Of a stretch of 19,478 bases of DNA, positions 14,639 through 19,478 are shown piece after piece. The DNA is from CAG-533 sp963645165 (GTDB taxonomy: Bacteria > Bacillota_I > Bacilli_A > RF39 > UBA660), in contig CAVIQT010000062.1 in NCBI GenBank assembly GCA_963645165.1, positions 1-19,478 on the forward strand, given 5' to 3'. Under the pieces are notes generated by a model. The model was not told the DNA's origin, did not search any database, and worked only from the letters and a program-made list of their open reading frames with translations. Position numbers and translations under genes: made by a program. Positions within the stretch are counted from its first letter, which is position 1; every line of letters starts with the position of its first letter.

Positions 14639-15745
14639 TTGTTTCATTATCGTATTTTAAAAAGAATGTATTATGTTTATTTAGTAGTTTTACTTATATT
14701 TTTAGTAATTTTTTTAAGAGTATTTTATTTACAAGTATTTAAAATGAATAAGTTGTCTACTTTAGCAAATAGTCTTTGGAGTAGGAATCTTCCTCTTTTA
14801 GCAGATAGAGGAAAGATAACTGATAGAAATGGTACTATACTTGCTGATAATATTACAACGACATCTTTAGTAGTAGTTCCTGTTCAAATAAAAAATAAAG
14901 AAGAAGTAGCATCTTCTTTAGCAAGTATTTTAAATACAGATTATTTAAATATCTATAAACATTTAACTAAACAAACATCTATAGAAAGAGTGCATCCAGA
15001 AGGTAGAGGTTTGTCTTATGATATTGCGGAAAAGATATCTTCTCTAAATTATGATGGAGTATATTTATTAAAAGAATCAAAGAGGTATTATCCTTATAAT
15101 GAAGTGCTTTCTCATGTTTTGGGTTATGTTGGTATTGATAATCAAGGTTTATCTGGAATTGAATTAGAGTATGATAGTTATTTAAAAGGAACAGATGGAG
15201 GAGTAAAGTATTATTCTGATGGAAAGGGTAACCGTTTAAAGTTATCTGAGGTTTATGATGAACCAGTTAGTGGTAATAATATTTCACTTACTATTGATGT
15301 TGATATTCAGCTAGCAGTGGAAAGAGAACTTGATAATGTTGTTGCTAAGTATAATCCTGAAAATGCTTTAGCGCTAGTGATGGATCCAGGGACAGGTGAA
15401 GTTTTAGCAATGAGTAGTAGACCTAATTTTAATTCTAATAAGTATCAAGATTATGATTTAGAAACTATTAATCGTAATTTACCAATATGGGCTACTTATG
15501 AGCCTGGTTCTACTTTTAAGATAATAACTTTAGCATCTGCGATTAATGAGGGAAAGGTAAATTTATTTGAAGATACTTATTATGATGGTGGGTCTATTAT
15601 GGTTGATAGTACCCGCATTAAATGCTGGAAAAAGGGTGGACACGGGGCGGAAACTTTCTTAAACGTGGTTGAAAATTCATGTAATACTAGGGTTTTTATA
15701 GGAACATATAAAAAGCAACTTTTAAAGCTGCTTTTTATATTATAA
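14639..15745 (+). CDS. spoVD: SpoVD-like class B penicillin-binding protein, N-terminal part, interrupted
   Basis: The gene starts at TTG 14639 with GGTGAT (14629-14634) 4 nt upstream. A membrane segment at about residues 10-33 is followed by the PBP dimerisation domain (DRGKITDRNG, then GYVGIDNQGLSGIELEYD). The transpeptidase domain carries the active-site serine in GSTFK (S291, K294) and the SxN motif SCN (347-349). CWKKGGHGAETFLNVVENSCN strongly recalls SpoVD, the PBP that builds spore cortex peptidoglycan with SpoVE. A vegetative FtsI/PBP2 role is the alternative. After Cys348 the reading frame enters a mobile element and ends with a foreign tail at 15743-15745. The truncated product lacks the KTG motif and cannot be an active transpeptidase. 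The rest of the gene resumes at 19003. Confidence 0.88.
   Translation: MFHYRILKRMYYVYLVVLLIFLVIFLRVFYLQVFKMNKLSTLANSLWSRNLPLLADRGKITDRNGTILADNITTTSLVVVPVQIKNKEEVASSLASILNTDYLNIYKHLTKQTSIERVHPEGRGLSYDIAEKISSLNYDGVYLLKESKRYYPYNEVLSHVLGYVGIDNQGLSGIELEYDSYLKGTDGGVKYYSDGKGNRLKLSEVYDEPVSGNNISLTIDVDIQLAVERELDNVVAKYNPENALALVMDPGTGEVLAMSSRPNFNSNKYQDYDLETINRNLPIWATYEPGSTFKIITLASAINEGKVNLFEDTYYDGGSIMVDSTRIKCWKKGGHGAETFLNVVENSCNTRVFIGTYKKQLLKLLFIL
15670..15697 (+). other. attL (left junction of the element)
   Basis: PBP-coding sequence TTCATGT is followed by the AA core (15683-15684) and then the element side TACTA-GGGTTTT (15685-15696). The GGGTTTT arm (15690-15696) is the inverse of AAAACCC in the right junction. 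Confidence 0.8.
15710..15736. terminator. Bidirectional terminator at the left end of the element
   Basis: AAAAAGCA (15710-15717) pairs perfectly with TGCTTTTT (15729-15736), with an inner CTTT/AAAG pair. The A and T flanks make it work on both strands. It would stop read-through from the PBP gene into the element and end the ATPase transcript (stop at 15740-15742). Confidence 0.8.
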
Positions 15746-16972
15746 ATCTTGATTTTCGGCTATAAATTTAACAATATTTACATTTTTAATACCATCTATA
15801 TTATCTTTAATTATTAAATCTAATAAGAATAAATATCTAGGATACATGTCTTTAATGTCATAAAATGGTTTATATTCACGCTTAGCTGTTTTTTCATCTT
15901 CAATACTTTTAGATACTTGAAGGTAAAAATACTGATCATTTTGATGCCGAGCGATAAAGTCTATTTCTAATTTTCCTATTTTACCTACACTTAAAATGTA
16001 GCCTTTACTAATTAAATAATTATGTAAAATATTTTCTAAGACTGGCCCATAATTAATTCGGTTATCAGTATTATAAAGAAAATAGATGCTTAAATCAGCT
16101 AAATAGTATTTTTTTTCACCAGATAATGATATTTTTGATTTTATATCAAATGTATTACATGGGTATAATATTTTAGCATCACATAATAAACTTATATATT
16201 TTTCTATAGTTCTAATATCAATATTTAAATTTATACTTTTATAATATTTTTGAATACTATATGGTGAAATCATATTTCCAAAGTTATTAATTATATATCT
16301 TTGGATGTTTTTAAATGTTTCGGTATTTCTAATTTTTTGATTTGTTTTGATATCTTTTATAAAGATGTCATTTAAGATATTTTCTATATATAGTTTTTTA
16401 TCTTTTTCATTATTATATTTTAAAGCACCAGGTAAACCACCTTCACGGATGTATAATTCAAATTCTTCATATATTGAATCTTTAAGAGTAATATTTAAAA
16501 ATTTCTTCATATCAATATATTCATAAAAATTAAGTGGTAATATTTCTATTTCTATTTTTCTACCTGTTAATTTTGTAATTAATTTTCCAGATAATAAATA
16601 TGAATTAGATCCAGTTATAAAGATAGAGTATTTATTTTCACTACGATAACTTTCAATTATTTTTTCAAATCCTTTGACATTTTGAATTTCATCTATAAAT
16701 ATATATTTAAAGTTATCATTATTTATATTAGATTCAATTAGTTTATCTAGTTGTTTTGGAGTTTTAATATTTTTATATGGTCTTTGGTCTAAATTTATTT
16801 TAATTATATCATCATTTTCAACACCTGATTCTTTTAATTCTTCTATAATTGTTTCAAGTAGGGATGATTTTCCACTTCTTCTCATACCAGTAATTACTTT
16901 AATTGTTTCTGGATCATTATAAAAGCCTCTAATTTTGTTTAAATATAATTCTCTTTTATATAGTTTATTCAT
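15740..16972 (-). CDS. COG1373-type ATPase (AAA_14 + DUF4143), element cargo
   Basis: The 410-residue protein starts at ATG 16972 (minus) with GGTGAT 4 nt upstream; the frame can be extended to a TTG at 16984 that overlaps that site. Domain order is an AAA_14-type ATPase with Walker A GMRRSGKS (29-36), Walker B IFIDE (91-95) and sensor-like IFITGSNS (117-124). A winged-helix-like middle follows, then a C-terminal DUF4143 domain with EIDFIA (336-341) and YLQVS (about 350-354). That is the pattern of a PD-(D/E)xK nuclease fold, although Gln replaces the usual E-x-K pair. Family members are common in bacteria and archaea and their role is not settled. It is transcribed against the recombinase from its own promoter, with an inverted repeat just upstream. 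A second, unrelated-in-detail member begins at 19331. Confidence 0.88.
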   Translation of the reverse strand: MNKLYKRELYLNKIRGFYNDPETIKVITGMRRSGKSSLLETIIEELKESGVENDDIIKINLDQRPYKNIKTPKQLDKLIESNINNDNFKYIFIDEIQNVKGFEKIIESYRSENKYSIFITGSNSYLLSGKLITKLTGRKIEIEILPLNFYEYIDMKKFLNITLKDSIYEEFELYIREGGLPGALKYNNEKDKKLYIENILNDIFIKDIKTNQKIRNTETFKNIQRYIINNFGNMISPYSIQKYYKSINLNIDIRTIEKYISLLCDAKILYPCNTFDIKSKISLSGEKKYYLADLSIYFLYNTDNRINYGPVLENILHNYLISKGYILSVGKIGKLEIDFIARHQNDQYFYLQVSKSIEDEKTAKREYKPFYDIKDMYPRYLFLLDLIIKDNIDGIKNVNIVKFIAENQDL

Positions 16973-16988
16973 TATTATCACCAATATA

Positions 16989-17017
16989 ATTCTATAAAAA
17001 TATTATTCAAATGTCAA
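16989..17017 (-). promoter_or_regulatory. Promoter of the element's ATPase gene
   Basis: On the minus strand TTGACA (plus 17012-17017) and TAGAAT (plus 16989-16994) are 17 nt apart, a strong promoter. Its -35 box touches one arm of the GTTATCGACA/TGTCGATAAC dyad. Confidence 0.75.
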
Positions 17018-17064
17018 GTTATCGACACTAAATGATAAAAAATATATAAAAACATGTCGATAAC
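17018..17064. promoter_or_regulatory. Candidate operator: 10-bp perfect inverted repeat
   Basis: GTTATCGACA (17018-17027) and TGTCGATAAC (17055-17064) are perfect inverted arms 27 nt apart, within the divergent region between the ATPase and the small element gene. The proximal arm abuts the ATPase -35 box. The likely purpose is regulation of one or both promoters; the binding protein is unknown. Confidence 0.65.
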
Positions 17065-17145
17065 TGCTTATTTCAGAAAAACTATTTAATTTTATAGTTA
17101 GTATTATTTATACTTTTATAACATATATTTTTTAGAGATGATATT

Positions 17146-17352
17146 ATGTTTAATGATGATATTGAAATAAAATGTAGTACAAAACATTTACCTTTAGAGT
17201 ATAAATTATTAGAGTGGAGATTAATTTTAAATAGAGAATTATATGAAGAAAAGATAATTGATTTAAATGTTTTTAGTTTAATGGAAAAGTCTATTCTTGG
17301 TAGAATGACAAAAATAAAAAATGAATATATGACTGTAAAGGAAAGTGAATAA
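17146..17352 (+). CDS. Small helical protein ahead of the recombinase
   Basis: The 68-residue protein starts at ATG 17146, with AGAGATGAT upstream. The core LEWRLILNRELYEEKIIDLNVFSLMEKSILGRM (residues about 22-54, given here as LEWRLILNRELYEEK and IIDLNVFSLMEKSILGRM) is a short SHOCT-like helical hairpin of the kind often found just upstream of large serine recombinases in Bacillota. It ends 2 nt before the recombinase start, so the two are likely translated together. A role as recombination directionality factor or regulator is possible but is inference from position only. Confidence 0.7.
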   Translation: MFNDDIEIKCSTKHLPLEYKLLEWRLILNRELYEEKIIDLNVFSLMEKSILGRMTKIKNEYMTVKESE

Positions 17353-17354
17353 AT

Positions 17355-19004
17355 GTGGATATAAAAAGAGCTAGAGAAGATTTGAGGAAAGGAAAAACGA
17401 TTTATGATATGCCACTTAGAGTAGTATATTATGCTAGAGTATCAACAGATAAAGATGATCAGTTAAATAGTTTAGAAAATCAGCAAAATTATTTTGAAGA
17501 AATGATAATGGAAAATAAGAACTGGTTATTTGGTGGTGGTTATATAGATGAGGGAATAAGTGGGACTGCGGTTAAGAATAGAGAAGAGTTTCTTAAAATG
17601 ATTGAAGATGCTTCTTTAGGTAAAATAGATATGATAGTTACCAAAGAAATATCTAGATTTTCTAGAAATACAGTTGATAGTATTAAGTATACAGAGTATT
17701 TATTAAAGCAAGGAGTTATTGTATATTTTTTATCAGATAATTTAAATACTATTTCGGAAGACTCAGAGTTCAGACTTACTATTATGTCTAGTTTAGCTCA
17801 AGATGAGATTAGAAAACTTTCAGAAAGAGTTAAATTTGGTATTAATAGAATGATTAAAGATAGAAAACTTATTGGCGGTAATTTAACTGGATATTTTAAA
17901 AAGAATGGTAAATATGAAATTAATCAAAAAGAAGCTCCTATTATTAAATATCTTTTTGAAACTTATGTATCTGGTAAAGTGGGACTAAAAAGAATTGGAC
18001 AAGACCTTGCTAAAATGGGTTATCTAAATTCAAAGGGTGAACCTTATTCTAGAGTAACACTAACGAAGTTTTTAACTAATCCTAGATATAAGGGATTTTA
18101 TACAGCAAGGCTTACTGAGGTTGAAAATTATAAGACTCATAAAAAGAAAAAAGTACCAAAAAAGTGGCAAATAATTGAGCGTGATGAAAGAGTGCCGGCA
18201 ATTGTATCTGAAGAGTTATGGGATAAAGCAAATGAACTATATGAAATGAGAAAAAAATCTCCGTCTAGAAATATTTTAAATTCAGAAAAATCATTAGAAA
18301 ATGCCAAATATAGTTGTTTATTATATTGTAAGGATTGTAGATGTGTTTTTATTAGAGCAGGTGGAAGTAACCGGGCAAATAATCCGACATGGTCTTGCAA
18401 AAAATATAAGCTTGAAGGAGTTAGTGCATGTGCTTCACCAATTTTAAGAGAAGATTATCTTGATAATATATTTGTTCAAATATTTAGTAATTTTATAAAT
18501 AGTAAAAAAGAATATTTGAGTAGTGTAATTACTGAGTATGAAAATATTATAAAAGAAAATATAGATTCAAGTGATGCAAAATTTATAAATGGTCAAATTA
18601 TAAATATTGAAAAGCAAAAGGATAAGTTATTAGATTTAAGTATTAAAGGTTTAATTGATGATTTAGAGTTTAAAAAAAGAAATGATAAATTTAATAATGA
18701 TATACACACTTTAAAATCTAAAATTGAGAGATTAAATAATCCAAATAGTGAAACTAATAAATTGAAAGAGAGAATAACAGAAGTTAGAAATACACTTACT
18801 TCAAAAGTTGACCTCCAAAGTCAACTACCTAATTTAATGAGAATATTAGTTGAAAGAGTAGAAGTTGAAAAGGTAAATGGGGATAGAAATCATGTTAGAT
18901 TAATTATTAATTTTAATTTTAATGCTAATAGGATGGTTAAAGAAATAGTTTTTAATAATAGAGATAAGAAGGCTTTTTTGTGTTCCTGTGAAAACCCGAG
19001 GTAA
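17355..19004 (+). CDS. Large serine recombinase
   Basis: This is a site-specific integrase/excisionase of 549 residues starting at GTG 17355, with AAGGAA about 10 nt upstream. The N-terminal resolvase-type catalytic domain carries YYARVST with nucleophile Ser30, and EISRFSRN and SLAQDE downstream. A recombinase DNA-binding domain follows (about 180-290, including TLTKFLTNPRYKG), then a zinc ribbon with CKDC and CKKYKLEGVSAC (about 325-360). A long charged coiled-coil segment occupies about 370-500, and a short C-terminal region completes the protein. These are the full set of domains for a large serine integrase, so it should be active. The last codons and stop lie inside the right att site, so the gene keeps its stop in both the integrated and the circular form. 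It presumably acts on the attL/attR sites described here. Confidence 0.96.
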   Translation: MDIKRAREDLRKGKTIYDMPLRVVYYARVSTDKDDQLNSLENQQNYFEEMIMENKNWLFGGGYIDEGISGTAVKNREEFLKMIEDASLGKIDMIVTKEISRFSRNTVDSIKYTEYLLKQGVIVYFLSDNLNTISEDSEFRLTIMSSLAQDEIRKLSERVKFGINRMIKDRKLIGGNLTGYFKKNGKYEINQKEAPIIKYLFETYVSGKVGLKRIGQDLAKMGYLNSKGEPYSRVTLTKFLTNPRYKGFYTARLTEVENYKTHKKKKVPKKWQIIERDERVPAIVSEELWDKANELYEMRKKSPSRNILNSEKSLENAKYSCLLYCKDCRCVFIRAGGSNRANNPTWSCKKYKLEGVSACASPILREDYLDNIFVQIFSNFINSKKEYLSSVITEYENIIKENIDSSDAKFINGQIINIEKQKDKLLDLSIKGLIDDLEFKKRNDKFNNDIHTLKSKIERLNNPNSETNKLKERITEVRNTLTSKVDLQSQLPNLMRILVERVEVEKVNGDRNHVRLIINFNFNANRMVKEIVFNNRDKKAFLCSCENPR

Positions 19005-19016
19005 CCCTGGCTTTGT
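18990..19016 (+). other. attR (right junction of the element)
   Basis: The element side AAAACCC-GAGGT (18991-19002) is followed by the AA core (19003-19004) and then PBP sequence CCCTGGCTTTG. The TAA stop of the recombinase (19002-19004) is made of the last element base and the core. Confidence 0.8.
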
Positions 19017-19215
19017 TGTGCTTGGTCAAAGACTTGGAACTACTCTTTTATATGACTACTTAGAAAAGTTTGGTTTTGGTAAGAAGACTGGTATTGATTT
19101 AAATGGAGAATCAAGTGGTATTATGTTTAAATTGGAACAAATGGGACCGGTAGAAACTGCCACTACTGCATTTGGGCAAGGGATAAGCGTTACGCCTATA
19201 CAACTTGCTGTCTAA
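19003..19215 (+). pseudogene. spoVD: SpoVD-like PBP, continuation after the element, again truncated
   Basis: From AAC at 19003 the frame reads NPGFVVLGQRLG and continues through FGFGKKTGIDLNGE and TAFGQGISVTPIQLAV to GTC 19210-19212, then TAA. Joined to the N-terminal part at the AA core it gives 418 continuous codons in frame. Typical SpoVD continues after TPIQ with a long helix and, later, the KTG motif, so about 200 or more residues are missing at this second break. The frame open from 18988 upstream is recombinase-region sequence in another frame and not part of the gene. Confidence 0.85.
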
Positions 19216-19246
19216 CAAATGATATTTATATGATAATTATGTAATA

Positions 19247-19301
19247 TTCGTACATTTTGCACGAAAAGCTTAATAAAAATATGCATTTTTTGTACGAAAA
19301 A
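19247..19301. promoter_or_regulatory. Dyad and repeat cluster ahead of the second ATPase (candidate operator)
   Basis: TTCGTACA (19247-19254) and TGCACGAA (19258-19265) form a near-perfect dyad. TTTTGCACGAAAAG (19255-19268) is repeated as TTTTGTACGAAAAA (19288-19301), 33 bp further on, and its TGTACGAA is the exact inverse of TTCGTACA. A possible -10 box TAAAAT lies at 19305-19310. The layout suggests autoregulation or control by an unseen repressor. Confidence 0.55.
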
Positions 19302-19330
19302 TGATAAAATGTACTTAGAGGTGCATTTTT

Positions 19331-19478
19331 ATGTATAGAAAAATAGAAAAAGAATTAATAAAATGGAAGAATGATTATAAGATGCCACTTATGTTAGTTG
19401 GTGCTAGACAAACAGGTAAAACTTATATTCTAGAAGATTTTTGTAAAAATAATTTTAATAATTATATTTATATTAGTC
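19331..19478 (+). CDS. Second COG1373-type ATPase, N-terminal part (runs off window)
   Basis: ATG 19331 with AGAGGTG 6 nt upstream opens a frame that continues past the window end (49 codons visible). The sequence MPLMLVGARQTGKTYILEDF holds a Walker A motif GARQTGKT. The arrangement of a short helical lead, then MLVGARQ(V/T)GKT, is typical of COG1373-type AAA_14/DUF4143 ATPases. It differs in sequence from the element ATPase (GMRRSGKS), so the two are not copies of each other. It lies immediately after the second break in the PBP gene and may belong to another insertion. Confidence 0.7.
   Translation, partial: MYRKIEKELIKWKNDYKMPLMLVGARQTGKTYILEDFCKNNFNNYIYIS

Larger units (their letters stand above)
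15683..19002 (+). mobile_element. 3.32-kb serine-recombinase element inserted in the SpoVD-like gene
   Basis: The element runs between two AA dinucleotides, 15683-15684 and 19003-19004, each in a shared GTAA. Removing one copy joins the flanks into an unbroken frame reading ENSCNPGFVVLG, the usual PBP sequence, which defines the ends precisely. The contents are a minus-strand COG1373-type ATPase, a small helical protein and a large serine recombinase whose gene ends in the right junction. Joining the ends gives a symmetric attP. No phage structural or conjugation gene is present. The compact make-up suggests a minimal integrative element. Excision during sporulation in the manner of skin is possible, but the sequence alone does not show it. 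Confidence 0.9.

Noticed and set aside
18137..18400. Minus-strand frame inside the recombinase gene
   Set aside because: It is antisense to a conserved coding region and has no supporting signals.
18988..19002. Start of an independent 75-codon gene at 18988
   Set aside because: The first five codons are element sequence in another frame of the recombinase end. The remainder is the continuation of the interrupted PBP gene.

Overview
The window is AT-rich DNA from a low-GC, probably gut-associated and uncultured Bacillota. The reasons are Shine-Dalgarno sites of the GGTGAT/AAGGAGG type, T-box leaders on serS and aspS, TTG and GTG starts, SpoVIF- and SpoVD-like sporulation proteins, and surface proteins of the DUF6273-like and glycine-rich kinds. 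No intact gene here ends in TGA.

Layout. (1) 1-4250 is an accessory, surface-oriented region. It holds the end of a large secreted DUF6273-like protein, a compact type I toxin-antitoxin-like locus (32-residue hydrophobic peptide with a convergent antisense RNA), a membrane-anchored glycine-rich protein whose -35/-10 spacer contains a nine-G run, and a decayed Fic gene. (2) 4261-5810 is a serine T-box and serS. (3) 5945-10839 is a run of small and hypothetical genes around a SpoVIF-like protein and a class I glutamine-amidotransferase (peptidase C26) protein. Several are closed by intrinsic terminators. (4) 10843-14578 is an aspartate T-box with aspS, then metG. (5) 14639-19478 is a SpoVD-type penicillin-binding protein gene that is broken twice.

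The most striking finding is in region 5. A 3.32-kb element carries a divergently transcribed COG1373-type ATPase (AAA_14/DUF4143), a small helical protein and a large serine recombinase. It sits exactly in the codon for the asparagine of the catalytic SxN motif of the SpoVD-like gene. Both junctions can be read. Joining the flanks at a shared AA restores an uninterrupted frame through the SCNPGF motif. Joining the element ends gives a symmetrical attP with AAAACCC and GGGTTTT arms, each 5 nt from the central AA. The arrangement recalls the skin-type elements that interrupt sporulation genes and leave the mother-cell chromosome during sporulation. That role here is inference. The downstream part of the gene is cut again 210 bp later, where a second COG1373-type ATPase with its own dyad-rich promoter begins, so excision of the first element alone would not restore a complete gene in this assembly.

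Other points of interest are the phase-variable-looking promoter at 1433-1461, the convergent RNA pair at 1068-1359, and the different but similarly placed inverted repeats ahead of the two ATPase genes. All functional statements come from reading the sequence and from family knowledge; no search was run.
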